Shown here in pieces: positions 37,071 through 50,043 of a DNA stretch of 64,000 nucleotides. Made by a program: the position numbers and the translations under genes. Source of the stretch: Plectrocnemia conspersa (lineage: Eukaryota > Arthropoda > Insecta > Trichoptera > Polycentropodidae); contig VTFK01000048.1 in assembly GCA_009617715.1 (NCBI GenBank), positions 744,001 to 808,000 on the forward strand, written 5' to 3'. The stretch's first letter is position 1, and every line of letters starts with the position of its first letter. Under the pieces are notes generated by a model, which did no database searches, was not told the DNA's origin, and worked only from the letters and a program-made list of their open reading frames with translations.

Positions 37071-37742
37071 TGTCTAAAAGTAGCTCAAAGTATGCGCCTG
37101 GTTTATAGATAGTTTTCAATAAATAATCCGGTTTCTAATAATAAAAAAATGGTTTCATTGTTACGTTATTTTGCATGCCGAATTTTATTCTTTGCTGCTT
37201 CTTGGCAATCTACATCAAACCATTCTTTCACTTTAATCTTTGGCATATACCCTATTAAATTTTCTGCTACTGATTTATTATTAATTTAGCATCATCCTTT
37301 TATACCTTTTGTGCTTGGCAATATTGTCTTTATCAGTCCGAAAATAAACAAGATTATATATTGTCTATTTTCTTAATGAGGCGATTGCGTAAAAAATAGT
37401 TACTCTTTTAATATCTTCTAATACGCATTTATAATAACAAAAGTAGAGGGCCAATAAATGTACATATATTCATTAGTTCTTATTTTTTGTATTTAATAAG
37501 TAATGCGGCATTACCCAAATATTATTTTAATAAATAAAATATAAAAAATCAAAATATAACATATAAATAAATAAATACAAAACATATAAATAATCATATA
37601 ACATAAAAAAAATTTTCTCCCACTACGAAAAAATTATTCACCTCTTATGTAATTAAAATGTAATTAAATTATTTATATTGACCTCTTAATTGCTGTTCGA
37701 TGAATATCATATTTTTAAATTGCATGAACATATGTAGTTTAA

Positions 37743-40700
37743 TCATGATTTCCAAACTATGTGTTCAATCCAATCAATGTAAGAAGTGACCCTTGTATAT
37801 ACGCCAGGAACTTGTCCCCCATTACACTTAACACCGAAAGAAGTAACACCAGCTAGATAAAATACGTCATTTACTAGAACCACTAAAGGACCTCCACTAT
37901 CCCCCTGAAAAAAATATTAATTCTTAAGTAAATTTAATAATTTTAAAATAAACTTAAAAGTACTATAATACCTGACACGTGTCTATGCCTTTGGCTCCAG
38001 CGCAAATTTGTGAATCAATTATTCCTTTTGGTAAACGTCTATTACTTTTATATGCAGCATTGCAAGTTACATTGTCGACTACATCTATTGTTATTTTTTG
38101 AAGAATGTCTGAAGATGTTGCTGTTATAAAATTTAATTTTTATAATTATTATTAATTTTAATCTATATAATGTTTTATAATATTAAGGTCGATCTCAAAG
38201 ATTGTATTTAACTTTAAATTTAACTGCTTACAGTTAGATTATTTTAGTATATACACTTGTTGAGTTCGCCCCTGTTATTATCAACGCTTTGAATTAGTAT
38301 AAAAAATATGTACATGTTTCTGTCGCACCCCATCCAAAAGCGTTATGAATATAAGGTATTTCTTTACCCCCAAGAAATTCTGAATAAAACCTTTTCGGGA
38401 AATCTTTTACCATTAAACACGCATAACTGATTATGTCAGAATACCTATAAAATTAAAAAAACACAAATACGTGTACAAATTAAGGCTTAACAATAAAAAT
38501 AAGCTTGTATTGATTGCTTAAAAATATCAAAATGCTAATCATGGTGTTTCGTCTATAACCATATATCGTTTGAACCATAAAAGTATGCAATAATTTAAAT
38601 ACAAATAATATATTATTAAAAATGGCTTAAAGTAATTACATATGTTAAATGTATATTTACATAAAAGAAAACTCTTACGGAATTTCTTCGGCAAGTCTTA
38701 ATAATGCAATATCGTTGTATTTAACTGGAGCTTTATATTGTTGATGTAAAAATATTTCAGCGATTGCTACATCTCGTGAAAAATGAGAAACATCTTTTAA
38801 ATTAATAGTACCTAATCTCACTATGGTTGGATTATTACTGTAAATAAAATTAATATTATTATATAATAAATACGTATTTACTTATAATATTTTATTTACT
38901 AACGTCTTATATCGACTGTTTGAAGTGAATGTACAGTGAGCTGCAGTCAGAACGTAATCTATACTAATTAGTGTACCTCCGCAGTCCCAAGCATAGTCTT
39001 TCCCGTTTATTATTGGCCATCCAAGTGCTACCTGTTTAAATTTAAAAAGAATATATTAGATGTTGAAACTACATGTTAACAATTATTCATATATACTAAT
39101 ACCATGCTAGAAAACTCTCCAGGCTTTGCATCTACACCACCAATCACCACTTTTGGTGATTCAAATAATCTTGAGAATAATAATGCTTTACAAACTTTAA
39201 AAAAAAATTATAAAATTAATCTCATTTTATAAAAAAAAACATGTGCTAACTAATGGTTGAACAAAAATTGGGAAAATTTTAAGCAGAAATCATTGTCCAT
39301 CAATTTTTAAAATAAAATTGCGAAACATCTAATTTTTCAGCTTAGCATTGCTAAATTTTTTATGAATATCCTGATACTTAAATTTATAAATGGCAATTTC
39401 GAATTACTTAATATCATGTTGGTGAAACAAAATTGGGTGTCGGATTATAAATACGAAACTCTTACCGCTTTTTATGACAAAATTTACAGTGTGTTGAATC
39501 AATGTTTACGAAGTTTTAAAAATAAAACATATCTTCCACAAAATTTGAATCTTGCTTTGGCAAAAAATGCTTATATCACATCGCTGAGTTACTTAATAGA
39601 ATATGAAAAATTTCTTTTAAGGGACCCTAAGAAATCTTAGAGATTCATTGATATTAAGAAGAGCGTACAATTCACATTTTATACAAAATTAATAAAGTTA
39701 ATCAAAAAAAACATGTTTCATAGCAAAAACGATGAATTGGCTATTGGTCTCGAGTACTCGGTCAAACACATTGGCATGAAGATTTTAATACTCATCTGAC
39801 ATTTAGAGAAGTGAAAATGAATAACTGTCAATCAAATGATTTAAATACCATTTCTATTTCTTCAACTGAATATGAACGCGAGTTTTTGCAAATATATTTA
39901 ATTGCAACCTCAACCAGAGTTACGTTGAAGACTAAGACAATTTCGGCACATTTTTTCATCAAACTCGTCAAACCACTCATATAGACAGAATGATATGTAG
40001 ACACTACAATGAAATGAGTTAAAAAAATTTTCCATATCAGAATTGAACAAAATTTGACTATGAACATCTGTCTTAAAAACAATAAATTAAATTTATAATC
40101 AGAACCACGCTTATTAATTGATTAATAAAGTGTGAGTTCCAGTATTTTTTTTTACAAATAAAGCAATGTGTCCTGCACATGTATTTAAAATAATAAAAAT
40201 AAAAAAGTAATTGAAAAGTCATAAAAAATAAACGATAAAATAACAATCTTAAATCAAGCTAAATTAAATACAAACACATATGTACGTTAAATTTATCAAA
40301 ACATATTTATTTGTAGTTTTTATAGCGAACAAAAAGAAGAAAAAATTATCAAGGGTTGAATACAATGTAGATGAAATCTGCATCAAGGGTGATAAGAGCA
40401 AGACTTTCCCTAAAATAATTCCCCTAACTTCGGAAGTTGAAACGTAAGAGAAATGCGGAATACGCCCTCACATCTAGCTAACCCATTAATAATAACATAA
40501 AATATGTCACTTATTGAAGAAACTTATAAGGATACTGTAGAATCATATGTAACAAAAAGGTTAGTCAAATGTATTTATCAAATTACGATTATTTTCGTAC
40601 AAACACATAAATTCGATTTCTTAAATAAATTTGATGCAAAAATTAGTCAATAAATGTACTTTAAGATAAATTACCTATGTCGGCAATCTCCCCAGTCTCA

Positions 40701-41124
40701 TTACTTGAATCTAATATTTCAGGTTTAGGTCTTGGACAGCAAACGATCGGTATTCCTTGATAAAAATAAAATATTAATCTAATAATAATATCATTTTACT
40801 AACATTTTGTAAAATATACCATTAAAACCACACGTTACAGGGATTATTCTCATCGTTGCTAGCTGGTTTTGTACAATTGGACATTGATATATATATTTAC
40901 AAACACCTTGTGTAGTAGAATTAAAGGTACAGCTATCACCTTCTATAAATTAGAAATTTTAATTATAAAAAGCACCTAATTAATTTATTGTGAAAAAAAA
41001 TTATATATATATATATATATATATTTATTTATACCGTATAGTAAAGTGTCATTTTCATAAATAATTTGCCCCTCTAATCTGTTTATAATGTCTAACACAC
41101 AAATTAAAGCAATTGCTAACTTCA
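37743..41124 (-). CDS. clip-domain trypsin-like serine protease C, frameshift in exon 1
   Basis: Exons: 41035-41124, 40820-40942, 40675-40755, 39103-39194, 38904-39031, 38679-38837, 38314-38444, 37972-38120, 37743-37904. Exons 2-9 join without a break. Clip cysteines: [22 protein letters not shown]. The linker cysteine is IVCKA. Catalytic His in LTAAHC, Asp in YNDIALL, Ser in GDSGGP; IDTCQ predicts a trypsin-type pocket. This is the only member with a near-classical activation region, [16 protein letters not shown]. The first exon starts [10 protein letters not shown] and then stops; it is 90 bases where 91 are needed for the phase, so one base is missing in the signal-peptide region. Either the gene has recently lost secretion and translation, or this is a sequence error. 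Intron 3 contains a LINE fragment. Confidence 0.82.
39362..40130 (+). mobile_element. LINE fragment (jockey-superfamily, endonuclease-RT linker) in intron 3 of gene C
   Basis: The 92-codon open frame at 39362-39640 contains [26 protein letters not shown] and [15 protein letters not shown]. This order resembles the linker between endonuclease and reverse transcriptase in jockey-type LINEs (INWxxxL, FYxxLYxxIDKxVP, YxxYxxxxExxLxxxPKxFW). Further degenerate similarity runs to about 40130. No catalytic motif survives. Confidence 0.5.
41003..41032. repeat. short (TA)n microsatellite in intron 1 of gene C
   Basis: A run of TA dinucleotides directly next to the exon 1 donor. Confidence 0.8.
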
Positions 41125-42342
41125 TTTTCAGGAATAATAATAGTTTCTTAATAATTTATACTCAATTTGAATTACATATATTTATTATACACTCAAGCCA
41201 CGATGCTTGCTAAATAAGAACTAAAGTAAAGAGCTGAGATTCTGATATTAATATATTCATTGCCACAAGGTTTTTACGTGATTTTTATATTTTCTGTATA
41301 ATATAACAAGTTCTCTATGTAAATATCTTCTTATAATCGTGATATATTACTTGTATTTTTTAAATAAACAACGCACAGGCTTATATTATTAAATAATTAT
41401 TATATTAATCAATTGTTTGATCTATTTGTCTGCCATTTCAAATCTTAGTCGTCTGCTCTCAACGCGCTTAATCGTCTCTGACCTTCTTGTCTCGAATCGC
41501 AATCTCTGGCGAATCACAATAAATGCAGGAATCAGTTGGAGAATTACATCGCTTGTATATTCGACAAACGAAATATTGCTTGAATAAATGAAATTTGCAA
41601 GTTAAACACATTTCTAAGGTCGTAGATGCAAAAAAAAAGTGTATCAAAATTGTGGTTTTTAAGCCGGAGATCGCATTGTCTGTTGCTGTTTTTATTCACA
41701 TAGTAGTTTTTCTGGTCATTACGAGCGTTAAATGGACGTGCTAGTAGTTCAGTTACGCAATTTTGTTATTAAATATTATCCTATTGTCAGTTGCACTTTT
41801 GTCCTAACGAGTAGTTATTTCCTTTTCTTACTTTCAATATCGTCGTTAAAATTACTTTAGCGTTAACTGAAAAACTGAGCGAAACACCATATCATTGAAA
41901 AAATAATAGAAATCTTTCAATTTATTTTTTACTGTATAATTACTTGACTTTATGAAAATGAATTCAGCACTTAAATGTTTCTTTAATCGATTAATAAAAC
42001 TTATTTTTTTATTTCTGCAGAATATTATTTTATAAGTTCACATCCTTTGTCTGTACCAATTCTCCTATCCCTATCTACCCTTTTTATATAATACATAAGA
42101 AATCATATAGGAAAATTGAGATACTTAAAATTATCTCAAACTATTTGTGTATTCATTGAGATTTATTTTTATTTAGTTTCGATACAGATCTTTTTAATAT
42201 ACTAGTAATTGCCTACTTAAAAAAAATCATATTAAGTATTATCAAAAATATTTGATCTCAAAAACAAATATGTGAAGATTGTTAGTAATATCATTCAACC
42301 ACTAAAGCTTTTTGAGTAATGGTCACCAAAATATTTATTTAA

Positions 42343-42724
42343 CCCTTTGGATGCCGGGCATTTTTGGAAAAATGTTCCAGAACTGCCGGGACTTTTTATT
42401 AAATAATTAAAAAGTCAAAATGTGTATTTTAGTTTGTAAACATACGGTCGCACGTGCGACGCTGTCTGCAGCGAACTTGACCTAATTAATGATGAATATG
42501 CGATTGTGTGTTATTTTAGTTCGTATTTACGCTGTAATAAGAGTCATTATCGCATGACGTATTAAAAATTACGAGATGTGAGCGGCGGCGCTCCGACAGG
42601 AATCGATAACAATGGTATATAATATGTTATTTATTTTTAAAATGTAAATAAAACTTTTCGTAAATTAATAAAATATGATATTTTTAAATAATGGTTCAAG
42701 TAAAAATACCCTACAGACGGTTAA

Positions 42725-42798
<74 letters not shown>

Positions 42799-42827
42799 AT
42801 ATAAATATATATATATACATATACATC

Positions 42828-42915
<88 letters not shown>

Positions 42916-42940
42916 GTATATATAATAAATATTTATATAT

Positions 42941-43006
<66 letters not shown>

Positions 43007-43023
43007 ATATATATATATATATA

Positions 43024-43056
<33 letters not shown>

Positions 43057-43102
43057 CATAAATATATATTTATATATATATATATATATATATAAATACA
43101 TG

Positions 43103-43180
<78 letters not shown>

Positions 43181-43398
43181 ACAGTATATATATATATAAT
43201 AAAAATAATAATGAAATTTAAAAAAAAATAATATATTTATAACATATATTTGAAAAAATGTTATATACCCCTTAAGCAATTACCCTACAGACGGTTAAAA
43301 ATGTATTGGATACTTCGATTTCGGAGCCGTCGGATCCGGCAGTCAAGTTCTCGCTAGTGTAGCCAAAGCCGATATATCGGATTTCGGTAGCCAAAGGG
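42343..43398. mobile_element. non-autonomous piggyBac-type element, 1056 bases
   Basis: TTAA lies on both sides (42339-42342 and 43399-43402), and the termini CCCTTTGGATGCCGG and, on the other strand, CCCTTTGGCTACCG are inverted repeats. TTAA targets and CCC-type ends are the signature of piggyBac. A perfect palindrome GTCGCACGTGCGAC (42447-42460) lies near the left end. The centre is an expanded TA microsatellite. There is no transposase. Confidence 0.85.
42727..43200. repeat. large interrupted (TA)n microsatellite
   Basis: About 470 bases of TA dinucleotides with scattered TATAC, TATTTATA and short unique interruptions. The word CCCTACAGACGGTTAAA stands on its left side (42709) and again on its right (43283). 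Open frames here encode only alternating Tyr-Ile and are meaningless. Confidence 0.95.
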
Positions 43399-43521
43399 TT
43401 AAATAAAACTGTTCATTGCATAAGTAAAACATTATTATTATATTTACAAATAAAAAAATATTTTTTTTATACATCCACAACTTGGCTTTTTTTTTATATT
43501 TTTTAAGATAACGCTTTACCC

Positions 43522-46500
43522 TTATTTCCAAACAATACTTTCAATCCAATCAATGTACGAACTGACTTTTGTATATACACCGGGAGTTTGTACTCCAAGG
43601 CATCCAATACCAAATGAAGTAACCCCGGCTATATGCTTTATGCTAAATACATTAAAGACTAAAGGACCTCCACTATCGCCCTGAAATATAATTACATCAC
43701 TTCAGTGTTCATGTTAAAAAAGCTGTAAAAAAGTATTTGTGTTTTATAATTACCGGACACGTATCTTGAACGCCTTTTCCTCCAGCGCAAATCTGTGAAT
43801 CAATTATCCCCTTCGACAAACTTCTTCTATTTTTATATCCAGCATTGCAAGTTATGTTATCGACTAAGCTTAATGTAACTTTTTGAAGAACATCTGAAGA
43901 TTCAGCTGTAATAAAAAAATTAAACAGCATGTACTTTATGAATTTTAATTGCAATAAAATATTATGTGCCACATGAACGATCTCAAAAATAGTACTTTTG
44001 CGCATGTATTTCAAAACTTTTAAATCTAAATAAAATTTACTAATTTAGTTTTTGAGAACATTATATTGTTGAGTTCGCCCTTACTATTTTTGACCCATTG
44101 AATTGATAAAAAAATATTTACAATACTCTGTTTTACCCCATCCAAAAGCATCAAAAGAAACATCTGACAATTTTACACCAGGAAACATCGAAAAATCATT
44201 CTCTACCAATAAACACGCAACCTTAATTTCATCAGTAATTCTGCAAAATAAAAACACGTAAATTTAAATATGCTTATGAATAACAATTCTACGAAAAATA
44301 TTAACTTAATGCAAATGCCTTAAACATTGTAAGGTAGATATAATGGTATTTATTTTTAAAATACGTTAATGTAATTTACAAGATCAAATATGAAATACCT
44401 AATTAAAATTATAAAATGTGTATAGATCTCATAAATATTTTTTTAAATATTAAAAGTTTTAATAAAGTTTTTTTTAACCGACTAAAAAATTAGGTACTGC
44501 TATTTTTCCTCAATATTTTTATTGTCAATCAACAAAACTTTTTTGACCGATTTTTATTTTTGTCAGTAAAGAATTGTATTGAAAACACTTACATAACTTC
44601 TTTGACCAGCCTTAATAGTGCGATATCATTATATTTTAAAGGAGCTTTATATTGTGGATGTAAATATATTTCAGCAATTCCTACATCTCGAGAGGAATCT
44701 GAAGGTTCTTTTAAATTAAGAGTGCCTAACCTCACTATAGTCGGATTTTCTCTGTGAATAAAAATACATATATGTGTATATATATTTAGATGTTTTGTTT
44801 AATTTTCAGTATTTATCATACAATATGTATTTTATTTATGATATTTATGATTTAACTACTTACGTTTTATATCGACTTTTTAATGTTACTGTACAGTGAG
44901 CTGCAGTCAGAACATAATATTGACTAATAAGTGTACCTCCACAGTTCCAAGCGTAGCCTGTCCCATCTACTAAAGGCCAACCTAGTGCTACCTTATCAAC
45001 ATATATTCAATATTCAATATATTCAATATTAAAAGAAGTTGTTAATATATGCTAAATACCATGCTAGGAAGTTCTCTTAATTTTGCATTTACACCACCAG
45101 CAGCACCATGCGATGGTTTCCCAGGAGAAGAATATGTTTCTATGCAAGCTTTAAGATAAATACATTATTGTGAGTAATCGCTATATTTTTTATACATTAT
45201 TTTTAAATGTTCTTTGCGATCCTACTTTCCAAAAACAATAACACTGATTGACGATAACAATTATCAAAAGTATATTAGAGATTCACGATCAAATCGTGAA
45301 ATAGTAATTTTATAAAATAATCTGATTTACAATTCTACCCAATATTTATTAAAATCATGACCAAGAAACATCTGTTAAATTACAAATATATATATAAAAA
45401 AAACATACATACAAATTAGATTAAAAATATTATATAATATTAAAATTAAATGATACGAACTCAGCTAGCAGGTGAGAAACCAAAGACAATTTTCTCTATC
45501 ACCACTCGATTTTCACAACTACAAAGCTCTATGACTCTTCCTTTTTTAACATTGCCACCCGATATATTTTTCTATACACATTTTGATAAATTGTTACTAT
45601 ATACAATAAATTGTGTTTTTTAAGCACTTTAATTTATATTTTGAAACTACGTCATACATATGTAGACAGTGACTAATAAAAAAAATTCACTAAATATATT
45701 ATTTATATTAAGATTCATTCAGCGATTATCATAATTTCAAAATACTTACTATATGTTATTTATCCAATTGAAAAATCTTCGATTATAGGTCGCAGTTTCC
45801 CATCATTATGTGGTTTTCCGTTTATAAAACGGAAATCTATAACAACGATTTTTTCATAGAAAGGTATGGAATCTAATTGACCTGTATTTTTAATTGTATT
45901 GCATTATTATAATTACACTTGAAAATATTATTGCTTTCTATAAACAAAAGTCATAGATATTTTTTTATTTACTTATTACAATATACATATGTTTTAAAAA
46001 TAATAACGTCTAAATTAATTTTACTTATTACTACTAATGTTAGTTATCACTTAAAAATACATTATTGTGAGTAATCGCTATATTTTTTATACATTATTTT
46101 TAAATGTTCTTTGCGATCCTACTTTCCAAAAACAATAACACTGATTGACGATAACAATTATCAAAAGTATATTAGAGATTCACGATCAAATCGTGAAATA
46201 GTAATTTTATAAAATAATCTGATTTACAATTCTACCCAATATTTATTAAAATCATGACCAAGAAACATCTGTTAAATTACAAATATATATATAAAAAAAA
46301 ACATACATACAAATTAGATTAAAAATATTATATAATATTAAAATTAAATGATACGAATTCGACCAGCTCTTCGTAACTGACATTAAATAAAGCAATGTGC
46401 AACGCAACGGATAACGACAGCCATATGTGTGTTGGCAAGTGGCATCCTGACTCTAACGGTCATTAAAAGAGGACGCGAATGTGATTATCGAAGAGTTTCT

Positions 46501-48080
46501 GGAACTCGAAACTGGAATTCTTTAAAAATAGTTTGATTTTAAATTTAAAAATATGCTTTGTGACATACAACTTCATGAATCATATATTAAGGCTCCTTAA
46601 AAAAGGCACTAGGATACAAGAACGGATAAAAACTAAATATTCTTTTATAAAGGTGTTTCTAAACTTTTCCGATTAAGAGGGAGTGTTTGGTTATTCAGGG
46701 ATTCCATATTATAGATCCCGATTTAAGAATTCTGTGAACTAAAGTGTAATAGAAGAAGCGAAAAACTGACGGATCATCAAAGTGAAATGTGTTCCTCCTA
46801 ACAAAGCTGAACACCATGGAAGATTTATCACAGACGTCGTTTACGTGTAAAAAGAACTTTCACTTGCTATGAAAAGTAGTTCTGAGATCTTAAGTGAAAA
46901 TTTTTTAGCCAAATTTTCCAAAATTGTAAGAATAAACTGAATAAAATAAAATTACATAGTATGGCCCTTTATGAGACTAAACGACCATCTGAATCATCTC
47001 CATAGAGAATCTAAATCTCTCTGTAGAGAGAATAAGTCCACAACAGAATGCATTAAAACATTTTTTAATCATCTGCACTAAATAAGTTGAAAAGTAGGTA
47101 CAATCCTTAAGGAGCCCCCAAATGGATAAAATTTTCTTTTCACTATACTGTAGGTTATAAAAAGTCTACGATCGCTTCTAATATATCGAAAATAACCGAA
47201 TTAAATCATCCAAACAACTGAGATCCGACAATTTTTTTAATAATAACCTATGACAAACCTTCTCAAAATCCTAGTTTAAGATCTGAGCGCTTAATTTCCT
47301 TGATGTTCAGTACTAAATACCATTTACAAAAAAAAAGGATCTCATCGATGTTCATTTATTTCATTAAGCCCAAATAGAAAACTCAAGCAAAATGATGTAC
47401 CGCTTATTGCAAAAGCAAATCCAGTTCAGTTTAAGCATAAATAACTTTAAATAAAATGTATGTGAGTATGAAAGCAAATTAATTTTAGATTTTCTGATAG
47501 ATACCTGATACATTAATATGATTGACGTATGGTGTTTTTCATGTAGAAATATTTGTTTTATAAAAATAAGTTTTATTAAACTATTAACACGTCAAATTTC
47601 ACAGTTTCGTACAATACTAATATGAACACAAAAATTAAGTTACCTTCATTGGCCAGTCTTCCAGTTTCAGTTGTTAACTTAGAATTTAATAATTTAGTCT
47701 TGGGTCTTGGACAACAAACGATCGGTCTAAATCCTATATAAAATATTTATATTAAATTTATTAGGTTACTAATATGAATTAATTATCTATACCGTCATAT
47801 CCGCAAGTCAGAGGCATTATTCTCTTCACTGCCAGTAGATTTTGTACAATTGGACATTGATAGATATATTTACAAACGCCTTGAGTTGTACTATTGTAAC
47901 TACATATATCACCTTCTAAATAATTAAAATAAAAAAAAATCTTAATATAACATAATGTTAAAAAATAAATTATTTTTCCATATGCTTACCATATAGTATT
48001 GTATTCTGTGCATTAATAATTTGCTCCGTTAATCTATATACAATAAAAAGAATAATAGCGGAAGCAAATTTTAGTTTCAT
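43522..48080 (-). CDS. clip-domain trypsin-like serine protease D
   Basis: Exons: 47990-48080, 47793-47915, 47644-47733, 45060-45148, 44864-44991, 44593-44751, 44122-44240, 43754-43905, 43522-43680; 369 codons in a consistent frame. Signal peptide MKLKFASAIILFIVY. Clip cysteines: [22 protein letters not shown]. Linker cysteine EACIE. The activation region is KPSHGAAGGVNAKLRELP, again without IVGG. Triad His163, Asp216, Ser320. QDTCP keeps the S1-pocket Asp but has Pro where the others have Gln/Arg before GDSGGP. It is probably a secreted cascade protease with trypsin-like specificity. Intron 3 (45149-47643) is much longer than in E or F and holds two direct repeats around a copy of the D/E spacer plus a LINE fragment, so exons 1-3 and 4-9 may come from different paralogues. 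Confidence 0.92.
45158..45459. repeat. 302-base direct repeat, copy 1 (intron 3 of gene D)
   Basis: It is nearly identical to 46055-46357 (one base of length difference in an A run). It begins 10 bases from the acceptor of exon 4 and ends at ATGATACGAA. Confidence 0.95.
45511..46050. repeat. displaced copy of the gene D/E spacer
   Basis: It aligns in order with 49102-49860: CCACTCGATTTTCACAACTA, CATACATATGTAGACAGTGA, TCAGCGATTATCATAATTTC, TATCCAATTGAAAAATCTTC, AGAAAGGTATGGAATCTAAT, TTATTACTACTAATGTTAGT. Normally this sequence lies upstream of a protease gene; here it is inside an intron, enclosed by the 302-base repeats. Confidence 0.88.
46055..46357. repeat. 302-base direct repeat, copy 2 (intron 3 of gene D)
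   Basis: Second copy of 45158-45459. Its right end abuts the 3' end of a degenerate LINE fragment. Confidence 0.95.
46360..47300 (-). mobile_element. LINE reverse-transcriptase fragment in intron 3 of gene D
   Basis: Minus-strand translation gives, with stops and frame changes, DFEKVCHRLLLKKLSDLS, DDLIRLFSIY, FSADD (the catalytic YADD-type box), SLQRDLDSLW and, later, SIIWNP and ANTHMAVVIRC. This is the order of jockey/R1-like reverse transcriptases from palm to C-terminus. It runs in the same direction as gene D. It is too decayed to be active. Confidence 0.7.
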
Positions 48081-50043
48081 TTTCTAAAAAAAATAGTAAC
48101 ACTGCCAATAAATGGTTTAACTAAATAAACAATACTGTATAGTGAGTCCAAATGAAGTCAATTCAGTGTGCTAGCAAAATAATAACTGAAGTAAAGAGCT
48201 GTGATTCTGACAATTATAAACCTGTTCTATTGAATAATCACCGTCCCAAGGCTTTTTCGTGGTTTTCATATTCCTTGAATAAAAAATCAGCTTTTATAGA
48301 TGAAGTTATACACTGTGTATATAAGTTTTCCTTGTAATGACGAAATATTTCGAATAGTTGTATTGTATGTAAATAACGTGTTAATACTATGACGGTTTAT
48401 AATGATCATTATATTACCTATTATGCTTAAATATCTTGGCTTATATTAAAATTTCAGTATATCACGTAGCATTTGTACAACATCACTGTTCTATTTTCAA
48501 ATAAAATAAAAGCTTTAAGAGCTAAGATTAATACAAAGCATACATCGACAATGTAATTAAAATATTTCAAGCGGTAAGAACTGCAAAATTTAGCAGGTAA
48601 CATTTTTTAATTTTATTAATATTGTCTATTGTGCAACACTTTCTTAAGTGTCTAGAAAGATGGTGGAGCATATTTTAATTCCTTTTATTTACTCGTTATT
48701 TTATGCGCATTAACAATGGACAATGGATTCAGACTTAATTACTATAAAATTACTACTACGACAATAAAATTAATGATGATGCGATGGGCAAACTTGTATT
48801 GTAGTTTAAAAATCAAGACCTCAACTTTACCATATTAATAATTACATGTTGTTGTATAATATTTAAAAACTGCTAATCTGATATTTATACTATATAAATT
48901 GTTTATAAATTTATTAAAAGATAATTTGATAAATATACATTGATATATAAAGAAATTGTATTTAATCGAACTATAAATTTGTTTATAGGGACTTCAGCAA
49001 TAACATTATAAATATGCAAACAAAAATATTTTAGCCTTATATTAACCATTAAAGATTTGAAATTACACCATATACACGCAGATTTAAAAAAAATATAGAA
49101 ACCACTCGATTTTCACAACTACAAAGCTCTATGACTCTTTTGACATTGCCACCCGATACTGACACCTCCATTTTTCTATACACATTTTGATAAATTGTTA
49201 CAATATACAATAAACTGTGTCTTTTTAAACACTTTATTTTATATTTTGAAACTACATCATACATATGTAGACAGTGACTAATAAAAAGTATTTTCTTACA
49301 AATTATATTCCATTAATAGTAACAAAATCAAATTTTATTTTAGAAAATTCACTATATATATTATTTATTTTAAGATTCATTCAGCGATTATCATAATTTC
49401 AAAATACTAATTTTGTCATACGTGCCATACATATTTGTATATTTTATTTATCCAATTGAAAAATCTTCGATTATTATTTTCAACGTTACATATAGGTCGC
49501 AGTTTCCCATCATTATGTGGTTTTTCGTTTATAAAACGGAAATCTACAAAAATGATTTTTTTCATAGAAAGGTATGGAATCTAATTGACCTGTATTTTTA
49601 ATAATATTGCATTATTGCACTTAAACTTGAAACAACTATTGCTTTCTTTTAACAAAAGTTATTGACATTTTTTATTTACTCATTACAAATTTAAATAGCA
49701 CTTGAATGGATAATGCTAATATAGTACATTGTGCTTTAAAAAAATTATAATCTAACGAAGACAAGTTTAATTGTGGACTGTAGTCGAAATATACATATGT
49801 TTTAGAAATAATAAAATCTAAATTAATTTAACTTATTACTACTAATGTTAGTTATTAATAAAAATAACATTGCTCCCATTAACATACATTATAATATTAT
49901 ACATAATAAATATAAATCATTGGCTTTAAGATACAAACAATTATATAATGTAATTTTTTTTTTTATGAAATATAGATTTTTTATAAATATTGTATTTTAC
50001 AAATAAGGCATTTAATATCCTAGCTTCGAATTCAGCTGAAACA
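48081..50043. other. spacer between genes D and E
   Basis: No gene. The gene D core promoter is likely at 48180-48225 on the minus strand: TATAATTGTC, then TCACAGCTCTTTAC, then TTCAGTTATT about 31 bases downstream. The right part (49102-49860) is the source or sister of the copy in gene D's intron 3. The motif TGTGGTTTTTCGTTTATAAA lies near 49517. Confidence 0.55.

Larger units (their letters stand above)
33027..37742. other. spacer between genes B and C
   Basis: There is no intact gene. It contains a MITE (33482), a decayed clip exon (35878) and a foldback element (36676). A tandem 30-base pair of AAAATATACTATAAAATATA type lies at about 35612-35670. Confidence 0.5.
41125..43521. other. spacer between genes C and D
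   Basis: The gene C start region is recognisable at about 41185-41260 (AATATCAGAATCTCAGCTC, then TTTAGTTC on the minus strand, shared with gene D). A dispersed repeat related to 10740-10980 lies at 41440-41600, and a piggyBac-type element fills 42343-43398. Confidence 0.5.

Noticed and set aside
42675..43101. Long open frames encoding alternating Tyr-Ile on both strands
   Set aside because: They are the TA microsatellite read in frame. The same applies to the end of the frame at 57310-57504.
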